A stretch of DNA of 64,000 bases from Tepidimonas aquatica (GTDB lineage: Bacteria; Pseudomonadota; Gammaproteobacteria; Burkholderiales; Burkholderiaceae_C). The stretch covers positions 1 through 64,000 of the forward strand of contig NZ_VJNA01000012.1 of assembly GCF_007556585.1 (NCBI RefSeq), read 5' to 3'. The notes beneath the pieces are model-generated. The model was given only the letters and a program-made list of their open reading frames with translations, was not told the origin of the DNA and did not search any database. A program made the position numbers and the translations under genes. Positions 10,011-23,492 of the stretch are shown one piece after another (positions within the stretch are counted from its first letter, which is position 1; the number at the start of each line of letters is the position of its first letter).

Positions 10011-10934
10011 TCACGCCACCACCCCTTCGTTCCAGTGCAGCTTGCCGCGCAGGGTGTCGAAGTAGTTCCAGCCCACGGGGTGCAGCAGCCGCAAGGTGTG
10101 CACCGAACGGCGCACCACGATGCGGTCGCCCGCCAGCAGGCTGGTGAAGGTTTGCATGTCGAAGTGCGCGCTGGGCTCGCGCGCCGCCACCACCTCGATG
10201 GCGATTTCACTGCTGGCCGGCAGCACCACCGGGCGGTTGGACAGCGTGTGGGGCGCGATCGGCACCATCACCCAGCCGTCGATGCCGGGGTGCAGCAGCG
10301 GCCCGCCGGCCGACAGCGCGTAGGCGGTGGAGCCGGTGGGCGAGGCGATGATGAGCCCGTCGGCGCGCATGTTGGCCACGAAGCGGCCGTCCACCTCGAC
10401 GCGCAGCTCCACCATGCTGGGCGCGCCGCCACGGTTGACGACCACGTCGTTCATCGCGATGGTCTCGAACGCGCAGTGGCCGTCACGCCACACCCCCGCA
10501 GCCAGCAGCGCGCGACGCTCTTCGACGAACGCCCCATGCAACATGGGGCGCAGTACCGTCTCAAAGCCCTCGAACGCAATGTCGGTGATGAAGCCCAGCC
10601 GTCCTTGGTTGATGCCGATCAGAGGCACACCCCATGGCCCCAACTGCCGGCCGAAGCCCAGCATCGTGCCGTCGCCGCCCACCACCAACGCCAGTTGGCA
10701 GTGCTGTCCGATGCCCTGCACGTCGAGCACCCGGTCGCCCAACGCCCCCACATGCTGCGCCGTGTCACGCTCCAGCGTGACCTCACAGCCCTGCGCGTGC
10801 AAAAAGTCCACCACCCGCGCCAACACCGCGCCGCTGCCGGCGGCGTTGGGTTTGCCCACCAGCGCCACATGCTCGAAGCACAGCGCCGACTCGGCCGGGG
10901 CAGGGGGTGGGCTGGGCGAAACCATACGATTCAT
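10011..10934 (-). CDS. nadK: NAD kinase
   Basis: NadK phosphorylates NAD to NADP. The 307 residues contain the GGDGTML catalytic loop (Asp in GGDG), the MNDVVVNR motif, and the [13 protein letters not shown] glycine-rich segment. The start is taken as ATG 10932-10934 (MNRMVS...); an in-frame TTG lies two codons earlier. It is divergent from hrcA with 33 bases between the start codons, an arrangement common in beta- and gammaproteobacteria with the nadK-recN pair. No strong promoter could be identified in this very short gap. Confidence 0.95.
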   Translation of the reverse strand: MNRMVSPSPPPAPAESALCFEHVALVGKPNAAGSGAVLARVVDFLHAQGCEVTLERDTAQHVGALGDRVLDVQGIGQHCQLALVVGGDGTMLGFGRQLGPWGVPLIGINQGRLGFITDIAFEGFETVLRPMLHGAFVEERRALLAAGVWRDGHCAFETIAMNDVVVNRGGAPSMVELRVEVDGRFVANMRADGLIIASPTGSTAYALSAGGPLLHPGIDGWVMVPIAPHTLSNRPVVLPASSEIAIEVVAAREPSAHFDMQTFTSLLAGDRIVVRRSVHTLRLLHPVGWNYFDTLRGKLHWNEGVVA

Positions 10935-10967
10935 GCTCAAATTACAACATGTCTTGCTGACCGTACC

Positions 10968-11996
10968 ATGATGTTGGACGAGCGCTCAAAAGTGTTGCTC
11001 AAAGCGTTGGTGGAACGCTACATCGCCGAGGGCCAACCGGTGGGCTCGCGCACGCTGTCCAAGGCGGCGGGGCTGGACCTGTCGCCGGCAACGATCCGCA
11101 ACGTCATGAGCGACTTGGAAGAGCTGGGTCTGGTGACAAGCCCGCACACCTCGGCCGGCCGCATCCCCACGCCGCGCGGTTACCGTTATTTCGTCGACAC
11201 CATGCTGACGGTGCGGCGTGCCGAGCTGTCGGAGCTGCAAGGGCTGCCCGGCGCCGAAACGCTGGTGGCCGACCAGCCGCGCCAGGTCATCAACCAGGCG
11301 GCGCAGTTGCTGTCGCAACTGTCGCATTTTGTGGGCGTGGTGCGTGTGCCCAAGCGGGCGGTGGTGTTTCGCCACATCGAGTTTTTGCGTCTGTCGGAGC
11401 GGCGCGTGCTGGTGATCCTGGTCACGCCTGAGGGCGAGGTGCAAAACCGCATCCTGCACCCCAGCGTCGAAATCACGCAGGACCAGCTGCAGGCCGCGGC
11501 CAACTACCTCAACGCCCACTGCGCCGGACTGACGCTGGACGCCGTGCGCGAGCGCCTGCGCGGCGAGGTCGAAGCGCTGCGTGGCGAGATCGCGGCGCTG
11601 ATGGTGCGCGCCGTCGAAGCCAGCACGGAGGAGGCGCAGCGCGATGACGTCGTCATTGCCGGCGAGCGCAACCTGCTGGAGGTGGACGACTTTGCACGCG
11701 ACATGGACAACCTGCGGCGTCTGTTTGGCCTGTTCGAGCAAAAGACGCAAATCATGCGGCTGCTCGACATTTCCGCGCAGGCCGACGGCGTGCGCATCTT
11801 CATCGGCGGCGAAAGCCAGGTCGTGCCGTACGAGGAGCTGTCGGTGGTCAGCGCCCCGTTCGAAGTCGACGGCCAGGTGGTCGGCACGCTGGGCGTCATC
11901 GGCCCGCAGCGCATGCCGTACGAGCGCATGATTCAAATCGTCGACATCACCGCCAAGCTCGTCGGCCAGGCGCTGGGGCAGACCCGCGGGGAGTGA
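10968..11996 (+). CDS. hrcA: Heat-inducible transcription repressor HrcA
   Basis: HrcA represses chaperone genes by binding CIRCE inverted repeats and is kept active by GroEL. The 342 residues start [22 protein letters not shown] with an N-terminal winged helix ([30 protein letters not shown] is its recognition part, split here as two motifs [17 protein letters not shown] and [12 protein letters not shown]). The GAF-like dimerisation domain follows, ending in [20 protein letters not shown] and [12 protein letters not shown], both typical of the family. Two adjacent ATGs (10968 and 10971) are possible starts. No CIRCE element was seen in this window. Confidence 0.95.
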   Translation: MMLDERSKVLLKALVERYIAEGQPVGSRTLSKAAGLDLSPATIRNVMSDLEELGLVTSPHTSAGRIPTPRGYRYFVDTMLTVRRAELSELQGLPGAETLVADQPRQVINQAAQLLSQLSHFVGVVRVPKRAVVFRHIEFLRLSERRVLVILVTPEGEVQNRILHPSVEITQDQLQAAANYLNAHCAGLTLDAVRERLRGEVEALRGEIAALMVRAVEASTEEAQRDDVVIAGERNLLEVDDFARDMDNLRRLFGLFEQKTQIMRLLDISAQADGVRIFIGGESQVVPYEELSVVSAPFEVDGQVVGTLGVIGPQRMPYERMIQIVDITAKLVGQALGQTRGE

Positions 11997-12031
11997 CCCT
12001 CCCCGAGGCAGCCTACAATCGCGCCTGCGGT

Positions 12032-12108
<77 letters not shown>

Positions 12109-12464
12109 TATCAGCGTCACGATGGCTAGGAGCGGCTTCGTCCGGTTCCATGGTCGGGCAGGGCTTGCATCTTGCTGTCGTATCCATGGGCACTACCCAC
12201 CCCGCGCTACAGTCGCGTGCTGGCGTGCTACGTAGTTGACCATCATCGGGTGGGGTGTGTGTTGGTTGGACGTGGAAACCGTTCACTGGGACGCCAACTG
12301 CGAGTACTCGGTTGCCGGAAACATGCTCGCAGTACATCCAGCATACGTGCTGCGAGCGCCTCATGTCTTGCATCCCCTACCGGGTGGGTAGGTACCAACA
12401 CGACCAGTGCGCGTCAGCGCTCGCCAAGCAGGTTTTCGCTTGGCGCTCGCCGCCGGCTATCGGT
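12109..12464 (+). other. Gene-free stretch between the CAT tRNA and kup
   Basis: About 356 bases without a convincing gene. The short open frames here lack recognisable protein character, and one on the minus strand is merely the antisense of the tRNA. It holds two inverted repeats: an imperfect one at 12325-12356 (GCTCGCAGTAC against GTGCTGCGAGC, 10 of 11) and a perfect 8-bp one at 12422-12445. Its base composition and style differ slightly from the surrounding coding DNA, so it could be a decayed insertion at the tRNA 3' end; that is inference only. Confidence 0.6.
12422..12445 (-). terminator. Possible terminator hairpin downstream of kup
   Basis: Perfect 8-bp stem CGCCAAGC/GCTTGGCG with an 8-base loop, 20 bases beyond the kup stop on the minus strand. 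There is no T tract after it, so intrinsic termination is doubtful; it may only protect the mRNA 3' end. Confidence 0.35.
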
Positions 12465-14342
12465 TCAGATTTGAATCTTGGATCCCAGCTCGACCACCGC
12501 GTTGTTGGGCAGGTTCAGAAACTCGGCCGCAGCGCTGGCGTTGTGGTGCATCTGCGCGAAGAGTTTTTCACGCCAGGGCGCCATGCCCTTGCCGATCGTC
12601 GGGATGACGATGTCGCGCGACAGGAAATAGCTGGTGGTCATCGGATCCAGCGCGCAGCCGTGTGCGCGCACCTGCTGCAGCGCCTGCGGCAGGTTGGGGT
12701 CGTCCTTGAAGCCGTAGTGCACGATGACCTGCCAGCAGTCATACCCCAGCGGCGTGATCTCCACGCGCTGCTCCTTGGGCACCCAGGGCACTTCGTGACT
12801 GCGCACCGTCACGAACACGTTATGACGGTGCAGCACCTTGTTGTGCTTGAGGTTATGCAGCAAGGCATTGGGCACGGTACCCGGTTCGGCGGTCAGAAAG
12901 ACGGCCGTGCCGTCGACCCGCGTGGGCGGGCTGATGAACACCGACTCCAGAAAGCTGTTCAGATCCAGCGCATCCTGCCGCAAGGCCTCGTTGAGCAGCG
13001 CGCGGCCTTGCTTCCAGGTCGTCATCAGCGTAAAGACGGCCCCGCCTATGGCCAGGGGGAACCAGCCGCCATGGTGCAGCTTCATCAGGTTGGAGCTGAA
13101 GAAGGCCAGATCGATCAGGAAGAAAAAGCCCGTGGCCGCCACACACAGCGCCAGCGGATAACCCCAGCCGTAGCGGATGACGAAGAACGTCAGCACCGTG
13201 GTGATCAGCATGTCCAGCGTGACCGCGATGCCGTAGGCTGCCGCCAGGTTGCTGGAAGAGCGGAAAAACAGCACCGCCAGCACGATGGCCACGAACAGCC
13301 CCCAGTTGACAAAGGGCATGTAGATCTGGCCGGTGTCGGTCTCGCTGGTGTGCACCACCTGCAGGCGCGGCAGATAGCCCAGCTGGATGACCTGCTTGGT
13401 CACGCTGAAGGCGCCGGAAATCAGCGCCTGCGAGGCGATCACCGTAGCTATCGTGGCCAGCCCCACCAGCGGCAGCAGCGCCCAATCCGGCACCATCATG
13501 AAGAAGGGGTTCTTCACCGCCTCGGGGTTTTCCAGCAGCAGCGCGCCCTGGCCGAAGTAGTTGAGCGTGAGTGCGGGCATGACGATGGAGAACCAGGCCA
13601 GGCGGATGGGCCTCTTGCCAAAATGGCCCATGTCGGCATACAGCGCCTCGCCGCCGGTGACGCACAGCACCACCGCACCCAGGATGATGAAGGTCGTGCC
13701 CGGGTTTTCGACGATGAAGCCCAGCGCGTAATGGGGGCTGACGGCCCACAGGATTTCCGGGTGGCTGGCGATCTGCGCCACGCCCAGCAGCGCGATGGCC
13801 ACGAACCAGCTCAGCGTAATCGGCCCGAAGAAGCGCCCAATGCCGGCGGTGCCGCGCTTTTGCACGGCGAAGAGGCCAAAGAGGATGAGCAGCGTCAGCG
13901 GGATGACGGCCTGGGTGAAGGCCGGCGAGACGACTTCCAGCCCCTCCACCGCCGATAGCACCGAGATGGCCGGGGTGATAACCCCGTCACCATAAAAGAG
14001 GCAGGTGCCGAAGATGCCCACCAGCAGCAGCACGCGGCGCAGCTGCGGTTTATCCTTGACCGACTGCGAAGCCAGTGCCAGCATCGCCACCAGGCCACCC
14101 TCGCCATTGTTGTCGGCCCGCAGCACCAGCGAGACATACTTGAGCGAGATGATGAGGGTCAGTGTCCAGAAAACGATCGACAGGATGCCGTACACATTGG
14201 CCTGGGTGAAGGCCACATGACCGGAGCCGAACACCTCTTTGATGGCGTACAGCACACTGGTGCCGATGTCGCCATAGACGACGCCGATGGCGCCCAGGGT
14301 CAGCGCGGCAAGGGGGGATTTGGATGCAGCTGTCTCATCCAT
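12465..14342 (-). CDS. kup: Low-affinity potassium transporter Kup
   Basis: A KUP/HAK family K+:H+ symporter of the inner membrane. The 625 residues open with the family signature ([21 protein letters not shown]), have about 12 hydrophobic membrane segments up to residue 430, and a soluble C-terminal region of about 190 residues. [19 protein letters not shown] and [16 protein letters not shown] are further conserved KUP motifs. The start is ATG 14340-14342. It stands alone between the tRNA and miaB, all on the minus strand. Confidence 0.96.
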   Translation of the reverse strand: MDETAASKSPLAALTLGAIGVVYGDIGTSVLYAIKEVFGSGHVAFTQANVYGILSIVFWTLTLIISLKYVSLVLRADNNGEGGLVAMLALASQSVKDKPQLRRVLLLVGIFGTCLFYGDGVITPAISVLSAVEGLEVVSPAFTQAVIPLTLLILFGLFAVQKRGTAGIGRFFGPITLSWFVAIALLGVAQIASHPEILWAVSPHYALGFIVENPGTTFIILGAVVLCVTGGEALYADMGHFGKRPIRLAWFSIVMPALTLNYFGQGALLLENPEAVKNPFFMMVPDWALLPLVGLATIATVIASQALISGAFSVTKQVIQLGYLPRLQVVHTSETDTGQIYMPFVNWGLFVAIVLAVLFFRSSSNLAAAYGIAVTLDMLITTVLTFFVIRYGWGYPLALCVAATGFFFLIDLAFFSSNLMKLHHGGWFPLAIGGAVFTLMTTWKQGRALLNEALRQDALDLNSFLESVFISPPTRVDGTAVFLTAEPGTVPNALLHNLKHNKVLHRHNVFVTVRSHEVPWVPKEQRVEITPLGYDCWQVIVHYGFKDDPNLPQALQQVRAHGCALDPMTTSYFLSRDIVIPTIGKGMAPWREKLFAQMHHNASAAAEFLNLPNNAVVELGSKIQI

Positions 14343-14429
14343 GGCGGACGCGCATCATAACCTCCTGCCATGGCTTCCTTCCTGCTGGTACCGTGTGCCG
14401 CGGCGGCCGTCACGTTAGCCGTGCTGTGC

Positions 14430-15761
14430 TCAAACCGCCTCGCGCACCACCACCTCCCCACGCAGCGAATGCGGCAGCGCCTGGGTGATGCGCACCTCGA
14501 TCATCTGCCCCACCAGCCGCTGGCCGTGGGGGCCGCCGTCGAAGTTGACGATGCGGTTGCACTCGGTGCGGCCCATCAGTTCCTGAGGGTTTTTCTTCGA
14601 CGGGCCTTCGACTAGGATGCGCTGCACGGTGCCGACGCGGCTGGCGCTGATGCGCGCCACGTTGGCTTCCAGCGCTTTTTGCAGCGTTTGCAGCCGCTGC
14701 AGCTTGACCTCGTGCGGCGTGTCGTCGGGCAGGTTGGCCGCCGGCGTGCCGGGCCGGGGGCTGAAGATGAAGCTGAAGCTGGCATCGAAGCCCACGTCCT
14801 GCACCAGCTTCATCAGTTTGGCAAAGTCCTCGTCCGTTTCGCCGGGAAAGCCGACGATGAAGTCGCTCGAGAGGCTGATGTCGGGCCGCACCGCGCGCAG
14901 CTTGCGAACGGTGCTTTTGTACTCCATCGCCGTGTAGCCGCGCTTCATCGCCATCAGGATGCGGTCGCTGCCGTGCTGCACCGGCAAGTGCAGGTGGCTG
15001 ACGAGCTTCGGAATGCGGGCGTAGGCCTCGATCAGGCGTGGCGTGAACTCGTTGGGGTGGCTGGTGGTGTAGCGGATGCGCTCGATGCCGGGGATGTCGG
15101 CCACGCACTCCAGCAGCAGCGCAAAGTCCTCGCCGTCGTCGCCGCCGCGCCAGGCGTTGACGTTTTGGCCCAGCAACGTCACTTCCTTGACCCCCTGTTC
15201 GGCCAGGCTTGCCACTTCGACCAGCACATCTTCCAGGGGGCGCGACACTTCCTCGCCGCGCGTGTAGGGCACGACGCAGTAGCTGCAGTACTTGCTGCAG
15301 CCCTCCATGATGCTGACGAAGGCCGACGCGCCCTCCACCCGCGCGGGGGGGAGGTGGTCGAACTTCTCGATTTCGGGGAAGCTGATGTCCACCTGCGGCC
15401 GCGCCTGCTGTTGGCGCTGGCGCAGCAGCTCGGGCAGGCGGTGCAGCGTTTGCGGGCCAAACACCACGTCCACGTAGGGCGCACGCTTGATGATTTCCTC
15501 GCCCTCTTGGCTGGCCACGCAGCCGCCCACGCCGATGAGCACGCCTTTTTGCTTCAGGTGCTTGACGCGGCCCAGGTCGGAAAAGACCTTTTCCTGGGCT
15601 TTTTCCCGCACGGAGCAGGTGTTGAACAGGATCAGGTCGGCCTGATCGGGGTCATCGGTGGGCTCGTAGCCCTCGGCGGCGGCCAGCACGTCGGCCATTT
15701 TGGCCGAGTCGTACTCGTTCATCTGGCAGCCAAAGGTGCGGATATAAACTTTTTTGCTCAT
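14430..15761 (-). CDS. miaB: tRNA-2-methylthio-N6-dimethylallyladenosine synthase
   Basis: MiaB is a radical-SAM methylthiotransferase that converts i6A37 to ms2i6A37 in tRNAs reading UNN codons. The 443 residues have the N-terminal UPF0004 domain with its three cluster cysteines (TFGCQMN, NTCSV, GGCVA), the radical-SAM motif C-x3-C-x2-C in CSKYCSYC near residue 160, and a C-terminal TRAM domain (about 380-443). The start [19 protein letters not shown] at ATG 15759-15761 matches the family. Confidence 0.97.
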   Translation of the reverse strand: MSKKVYIRTFGCQMNEYDSAKMADVLAAAEGYEPTDDPDQADLILFNTCSVREKAQEKVFSDLGRVKHLKQKGVLIGVGGCVASQEGEEIIKRAPYVDVVFGPQTLHRLPELLRQRQQQARPQVDISFPEIEKFDHLPPARVEGASAFVSIMEGCSKYCSYCVVPYTRGEEVSRPLEDVLVEVASLAEQGVKEVTLLGQNVNAWRGGDDGEDFALLLECVADIPGIERIRYTTSHPNEFTPRLIEAYARIPKLVSHLHLPVQHGSDRILMAMKRGYTAMEYKSTVRKLRAVRPDISLSSDFIVGFPGETDEDFAKLMKLVQDVGFDASFSFIFSPRPGTPAANLPDDTPHEVKLQRLQTLQKALEANVARISASRVGTVQRILVEGPSKKNPQELMGRTECNRIVNFDGGPHGQRLVGQMIEVRITQALPHSLRGEVVVREAV

Positions 15762-15825
15762 GGCGGCGCTCGCAGCGGTTCGTGGTGTGGATCCAGAGGC
15801 TGGGCAAACCGCTAAGTATAGACCG

Positions 15826-16935
15826 CTACCCGACGGCGTTGGCAGTTTCGGACGGCTGGGTTGCCTCGGTTCGCGGCGGCACCATCGCCGCGATGATGTC
15901 CGCCATGGTGATCGTGCCCAGGTGTCGCCCCTTGCTGTTCACCACGTTGGCGGCCTCGCGTCCCTCACTGCTGAGCAGACGTGCGGCTTCCTCGATCACC
16001 AGGCTGGCGTCGACCGTCGGCCCCGCGACCGGTGGGGTGTTTTGCATCAGCGTGCGACAGCGGATGACCCGACCGCGGTTGACGTCGCGCACAAAATTGG
16101 CGATGTAGTCGTTCGCCGGGTGCAGCACGATCTGCTGGCCTGTGCCTTGCTGCACCACCTCGCCATCGCGCAGGATGGCAATGCGGTCGCCCAAGCGCAG
16201 CGCTTCGTCCAGGTCGTGGGTGATGAAGACGATGGTTTTGCTGACCTCCTGCTGCAAATCCAGCAGAATGCCCTGCATTTCACTGCGGATCAGCGGATCC
16301 AGCGCCGAAAACGCCTCGTCCATCAGCAGCACGGGGGCATCGTTGGCCAACGCCCGCGCCAAGCCCACGCGCTGCTGCATGCCGCCCGAGAGCTGGTTGG
16401 GGTAGTGGTCTTCATACCCCGCCAGGCCCACGCGCTCGATCCAGCGCGCCGCCTGCTCGCGACGCTGCTTGTGCGGCAAACCACGCACGCGCAGGCCGTA
16501 TTCGGCATTTTCCAGCACCGTCAGGTGCGGAAACAGCGCAAACTTCTGGAACACCATGGCCGTCTGCTCGCGCCGAAAACGCCGCAGCTCACGCTGCGAC
16601 ATCTTCACCACATCGCGCTCGGCCCCGGGTGGACCCACCAGCACCTCGCCCGCCGTCGGGTCGATCAGCCGGTTGATGTGGCGAATCAGCGTGCTCTTGC
16701 CGGAGCCGGACAGACCCATGACCACCTGGATGGCACCGGGTGCCATGTCGATGTTGATGTCGCGCAGGCCCAGCACGTGCCCGTGCTGGTCGCGCAGTTC
16801 CTGCTTGCTGATGCCCTGACGCACTGCGTCCAGGTAGCGCTCCGGTGTCGGGCCGAAAATCTTGTACAGGTGGCGGATGCGCACGCCGGTGGCGTTGGCC
16901 GGCGGCGCGCCGCTGGTGGATGCGGGGTCAGCCAT
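15826..16935 (-). CDS. proV: Glycine betaine/proline ABC transporter, ATP-binding protein
   Basis: ATPase of an OpuA/ProU-type importer for compatible solutes. The 369 residues contain Walker A (GLSGSGKS), Q-loop ([11 protein letters not shown]), ABC signature ([15 protein letters not shown]), Walker B ([12 protein letters not shown]) and switch His (ITHDLDEAL). The N-terminal [17 protein letters not shown] extension and a C-terminal CBS-like region (about 280-355) are typical of ProV. The start at ATG 16933-16935 overlaps the permease stop by 8 bases; 26 more codons are open upstream but would overlap the permease further. Confidence 0.9.
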   Translation of the reverse strand: MADPASTSGAPPANATGVRIRHLYKIFGPTPERYLDAVRQGISKQELRDQHGHVLGLRDINIDMAPGAIQVVMGLSGSGKSTLIRHINRLIDPTAGEVLVGPPGAERDVVKMSQRELRRFRREQTAMVFQKFALFPHLTVLENAEYGLRVRGLPHKQRREQAARWIERVGLAGYEDHYPNQLSGGMQQRVGLARALANDAPVLLMDEAFSALDPLIRSEMQGILLDLQQEVSKTIVFITHDLDEALRLGDRIAILRDGEVVQQGTGQQIVLHPANDYIANFVRDVNRGRVIRCRTLMQNTPPVAGPTVDASLVIEEAARLLSSEGREAANVVNSKGRHLGTITMADIIAAMVPPRTEATQPSETANAVG

Positions 16936-17815
16936 GCTGTACCTCCAGGTGTTTCTGCAGCCGTTTGCCGTAGGCCTGCGAGACACGGTCGAACACGATG
17001 GCAATACCAACAATCGCCAGCCCGTTGAGCACCCCCAGCGTGAAGTACTGGTTGGTGATGGCCTTGAGCACCGGCTGGCCCAGCCCTTGCACGCCGATCA
17101 TCGAGGCGATCACAACCATCGACAATGCCATCATGATGGTCTGGTTGACGCCGCCCATGATGGTGGGCAGCGCCAGCGGCAGCTGCACCTGCCGCAGCCG
17201 CTGCCATGCCGAGGCTCCAAATGCGTCGGCGGCTTCCAGCAAGTCCTTGTCCACCAGGCGGATGCCGAGGTTGGTGAAGCGGATGATGGGCGGCACCGCG
17301 TAGATGACCACCGCAAGCAACCCCGGCACGCGCCCGATGCCCAGCAGCATGACCACCGGGATCAGGTACACGAAGCTTGGCATCGTCTGCATGATGTCCA
17401 GCACCGGGTTGATGGCCCTTTGCAGGCGGTCGGAGCGGCTCATGGCAATGCCCACCGGCAAACCGAGCAGAATCGCCACCACCGTGGACACGAAGATCAT
17501 CGACACCGTGCGCATGGTGTCTTCCCACATGCCCAGCGCGCCAATGGCGATCAGCGTGACCGCCGTGCCGACCACGATCTTCCAGGAGCGCGAAGCCAGC
17601 CAAGCCAGCAGCAAAATGCCGCCGAACACCAGCGGCCAGGGCGACTGAATCAGCAGCCGCTCCGAGCCGATCAGAAACTGCCGCAGCGGCTCAAAGAACA
17701 GCTCGATGGCTTCGCCGTACTCGCGGGTGAACGCCCGAAAACCGTCGTCCACCGCCCGCCGAAAGCCAGTGAGCCACTCCGTTGGCAGTTGCGGAAACCG
17801 GTTGAGTTCCAGCAT
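16928..17815 (-). CDS. proW: Glycine betaine/proline ABC transporter, permease
   Basis: Inner-membrane channel subunit of the ProU-type importer. The 295 residues have an amphipathic N-terminal region, then six or seven membrane segments. The binding-protein-dependent permease loop (EAADAFGASAWQRLRQVQLP, with the conserved EAA and the following G) is near residue 200 and contacts ProV. It begins 7 bases after the binding-protein gene ends (minus strand). Order binding protein, permease, ATPase differs from enterobacterial proVWX but is common elsewhere. Confidence 0.9.
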   Translation of the reverse strand: MLELNRFPQLPTEWLTGFRRAVDDGFRAFTREYGEAIELFFEPLRQFLIGSERLLIQSPWPLVFGGILLLAWLASRSWKIVVGTAVTLIAIGALGMWEDTMRTVSMIFVSTVVAILLGLPVGIAMSRSDRLQRAINPVLDIMQTMPSFVYLIPVVMLLGIGRVPGLLAVVIYAVPPIIRFTNLGIRLVDKDLLEAADAFGASAWQRLRQVQLPLALPTIMGGVNQTIMMALSMVVIASMIGVQGLGQPVLKAITNQYFTLGVLNGLAIVGIAIVFDRVSQAYGKRLQKHLEVQHG

Positions 17816-17821
17816 GGGCGC

Positions 17822-18835
17822 TTACAGGCCTGCTTTGACTTTGGCTGCCACCGCCGGCGGCACCCACTGCGTCCAGACCTCGGGCTGCGTCTTCAGGAAA
17901 TGGATGGCGCCGGCCTTGCCGTCGGCCTGGTTGTCGGACATCCACGCCAGCAGCTTGTTGACCGTGTTGTTGTCCCAGGCGCGCTGCTTGAGGTATTCCA
18001 TGGCGTCGCCTCCGCGCTTGGCAAAGCGGTCTGTCACCACCGTGTAGACCTCGGCCTTGGGCCATGCGTTGCGCTTCGGCGCGGCGCAATCGGCCTTGAC
18101 GTTGCAACTGTCCCACGCGGCCTTGTCGTGTGGCACGCCCGGATCCAGGCGCACCATCTCGTACTTGCCCAAGATGGACGTCGGCGACCAGTAGTAGCCC
18201 AGCCAGCCTTGCTTGCGCTCGTAGGCCCGGGCAATCGAGCCGTCCAGGCCCGCGGCCGACCCGGTGTCTACCAGCACAAAGCCTTTGTCTGCCGCGCCCC
18301 AGGCCTTGAAGGCGTTGGCTGTGGTGATCTGACAAATCCAGCCCGACGGGCAGTTGTGCACCGCGCCCTTGCGGGGGTCCTCGCGCGATGGGAACAGATC
18401 CGGGCGCTTCAACGCGTCCTCGATGGTCTTGATCTCGGGGTGGGCGTCCGCTACGTACTTCGGAATCCACCACCCCTCGATGCCGCCGTCTTTCAGCGAC
18501 TGCGCGGCGTAGTGCAGGCGGCCTTCCTTGACGGCCTTGTCCAGCGGCTCGCGCACGGCGTTGATCCACGCCTCCGGCGCCACGTCCGGTCGGCCTTTTT
18601 CCATCATCGATGTCAGTGTCGGCATCGTGTCACCCGGCACGATCTCGACATCGCATCCGTAGCCTTTTTCCAATATCACGCGGTCGATCTCGGCCAGCAC
18701 TTCGGCCGATTGCCAGTTCATGCTGGCAACCGTCACGCGGCCACAGGCGGCGTGTGCGGCCAGCGGCGCTGCTGTGCTGGCCACAAGACAGGCGGCAGCG
18801 ATCCAGTGCAGGGGGGAGCGCGTTTTCGCGGTCAT
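17822..18835 (-). CDS. proX: Glycine betaine/proline ABC transporter, substrate-binding protein
   Basis: Periplasmic OpuAC-domain protein. The 337 residues start MTAKTRSPLHW at ATG 18833-18835, chosen because AAAGGAAT precedes it and a Sec signal peptide follows, cut after AAPLAAHA. The mature protein begins ACGRVTVASMNWQSAE and carries the many Trp residues expected for an aromatic cage that holds a quaternary ammonium group. Paired cysteines around residues 170-240 may form disulfides. The substrate is inferred (betaine, proline betaine or choline); sequence alone does not decide it. Confidence 0.88.
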   Translation of the reverse strand: MTAKTRSPLHWIAAACLVASTAAPLAAHAACGRVTVASMNWQSAEVLAEIDRVILEKGYGCDVEIVPGDTMPTLTSMMEKGRPDVAPEAWINAVREPLDKAVKEGRLHYAAQSLKDGGIEGWWIPKYVADAHPEIKTIEDALKRPDLFPSREDPRKGAVHNCPSGWICQITTANAFKAWGAADKGFVLVDTGSAAGLDGSIARAYERKQGWLGYYWSPTSILGKYEMVRLDPGVPHDKAAWDSCNVKADCAAPKRNAWPKAEVYTVVTDRFAKRGGDAMEYLKQRAWDNNTVNKLLAWMSDNQADGKAGAIHFLKTQPEVWTQWVPPAVAAKVKAGL

Positions 18836-19133
18836 GCTCGATTCCTTTCGATGAAGTGATGCCCGGGGCATCGAGTGACGGGCTGCCGGTGTCGGCAGAT
18901 CGGTCGAGCTTGCAAGCAGTGTGCGCGTCGAAGTACGACAGCTTCCTTAGTATAACTTTTGATCTAATCTGTACGGAAATACTGCGATTTTTCACATAAC
19001 AAAATGGCGCAGCAAGACACCGGTGGGTGCGCTACGCAACCCGTGCCCAGTCGGCGTGCGTGCGGCTGGGTGCATGCGCCCTGGCGCCGCAGTGCCCGCC
19101 ACACACGGGGGGCCGCCCTGTTGCCCTATTCCG
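18836..19133 (-). promoter_or_regulatory. Leader and probable promoter region of the proX operon
   Basis: 298 bases between proX and the 3' end of the ATPase gene. The part at about 18940-19000 is clearly AT-rich against the GC-rich surroundings and contains a TATACT (minus strand, near 18948-18953) that would suit a sigma-70 -10 box. No good -35 could be matched at 16-18 bases, so the promoter is a suggestion only. An osmotically controlled operon would be expected to have its promoter here. No gene is seen in the stretch. Confidence 0.4.
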
Positions 19134-21839
<2,706 letters not shown>

Positions 21840-21915
21840 GATAAGAATGTGGTTATTCACTGGGTTGATGACCATCACCCCCAACCAGTTCCCGCCATAC
21901 TCAGGCCGATTGACG

Positions 21916-23448
21916 TTACGGGTTGGCGCGCAGCGGGTGCTGCGCAGCGGCCACGCCACGCACGAAGCCCACCAAACCCGGGTGGGCGTGCACCGTCGCC
22001 AGCAGATCAGCCGCGCGCAGCGTGTCACGCCAGCGGCCCAGGCGCTCTTGCCAGCCGCGCGCGCGGCGCTGCCAGCGTTGGGTACGTTCGGCGGCCTTGG
22101 CCGGCAGCACCGCCGCGGCGGCTTCGCTGGCGTAACGCAGACGCTTGGCCAGCAGCCGGGCGGCATGCAGCGCTTCGATGGCCTCGCTCGCATCGGTGGG
22201 GGCGTGCGCCAACGCGCGCGCCAGCCGCTTGTGCCAGCGCTGCAGTCGATCAAAGGCCCAATGCGGTGGGTGTGCTGCGCCGGTGTCGTCGGGCAGCTGG
22301 GCCACCCACATGGCCAGCGCCAGCAGGGGCGCCACCACGGTCGGGTCCGCCAGTTGGTCACGCAGCAGCCGGCGCTGCGCACGCGCGGCCTGGTGCAGCC
22401 GGCGCACAGCGCGCTGCAGCGCTCGGGCGCGGTGCGGGTGGGTGGAGGCGTCTTCCACGTAGGCCGCAGCCCATGCGGGTACCGTTTCGGTGGCGGCCAC
22501 GTCCCAGTCGCGCAGTGTGCCCAGGGTCTGCAGCAGCGGCTGCAGCGCCGTGGCGTCCGGCGGCGGGGAGGGCAGCCAAGGCCGCACCAACCGCACCACG
22601 CTGCGCCAGCGCCGCCAGCCGACACGGGCCTGGTGGATCAGCTCGGGGTCGTCGCTGTGGGCGGCGGCGGCCAGGTTGTCGCACAGCTGTCCCAGCGCGT
22701 CGGTGAGCGCCGCGCGGGCCAGCACCATCGGGCTGGCCGCCGGTGGCAGGTCCAGCGGTCTGGCGCGCACCGGGGCGTGGTGGCTGCCAGCGGCCAGGCG
22801 CTGCGCCTGCTCGGCCTTGCTGGCGCGTGCCGGCAGCAGCGGCAACACCTGCCCCAGCGCCGCAGCCACCGACCACAGCGCCTCGGGCGTGCCATGCAGC
22901 AGCTCCAGCTCTAACTCCAGCAGCGGGGCGCGGCGGCCCGGGGCGCGCAGCTCTCCCACGTCCAGCGCGACTTCGATACGCACGCCACCCTGCAGGTGCA
23001 GCGTCCACGTGGTGCGTCGGCAACGCGTCTCGTACTGCACGTCCAGCTGGTCCCAAGGCAGGGCGTCGTCGCTGGCCCGGGCCAGCGGGGTGGCTTCCAA
23101 CGCCGCGCGGTCCAGGCGTGCCCGCGGCAGCGGCGTGGTCCATTCGCCCCGCACGCTCAGTGCCGCGTCGCCCCGGCCCGCGGTTTTTAGGGTTTGTTCC
23201 CAGCGTGGGCGGCCTGCGGGGGTGCGTCCGTCGGCGGCCAGCGGCTGGGTCTGGCGCAGCCGCAGCGCGCAGCGCTGCTGGCGCAGCCAACCGTCAGGCG
23301 TGTCGAGGTAGCGGTTGACCAACCGCAGGTGGGTCATCGCGCGGCGGCGCAGCAGCGGGTGGCGGCGCAAGCGCGCCAGCGCCTGTTCACCGTCCACACC
23401 GGGCAGTGCGAACTTGAGCTCGATCTCTTGCGGCACAATGACCTCCAT
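21916..23448 (-). CDS. CYTH-CHAD protein, probable inorganic triphosphatase
   Basis: The 510 residues combine an N-terminal CYTH domain (about 5-205) with the diagnostic ExExK motif in QEIELKFALP and a C-terminal CHAD domain (about 225-500), helical and rich in His, Arg and Lys. CYTH enzymes hydrolyse triphosphates (E. coli YgiF acts on inorganic triphosphate), while CHAD domains bind polyphosphate. The paired basic and His residues seen in HQARVGWRRWRS and HAARLLAKRLRYASE are the CHAD hallmarks. It is divergent from argB with 44 bases between starts. The link with the downstream P-type ATPase may be functional or chance. Confidence 0.9.
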   Translation of the reverse strand: MEVIVPQEIELKFALPGVDGEQALARLRRHPLLRRRAMTHLRLVNRYLDTPDGWLRQQRCALRLRQTQPLAADGRTPAGRPRWEQTLKTAGRGDAALSVRGEWTTPLPRARLDRAALEATPLARASDDALPWDQLDVQYETRCRRTTWTLHLQGGVRIEVALDVGELRAPGRRAPLLELELELLHGTPEALWSVAAALGQVLPLLPARASKAEQAQRLAAGSHHAPVRARPLDLPPAASPMVLARAALTDALGQLCDNLAAAAHSDDPELIHQARVGWRRWRSVVRLVRPWLPSPPPDATALQPLLQTLGTLRDWDVAATETVPAWAAAYVEDASTHPHRARALQRAVRRLHQAARAQRRLLRDQLADPTVVAPLLALAMWVAQLPDDTGAAHPPHWAFDRLQRWHKRLARALAHAPTDASEAIEALHAARLLAKRLRYASEAAAAVLPAKAAERTQRWQRRARGWQERLGRWRDTLRAADLLATVHAHPGLVGFVRGVAAAQHPLRANP

Positions 23449-23492
23449 GCACGCTGCCAGCGTGGCCCCATCGTAACCCGTGATGCCCTGCC

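Noticed and set aside
10935-10967. CIRCE element in front of hrcA
   Set aside because: The 33-base gap contains no TTAGCACTC-type inverted repeat.
12255-13958. A 567-codon open frame on the plus strand opposite kup
   Set aside because: Shadow of a certain membrane transporter gene.
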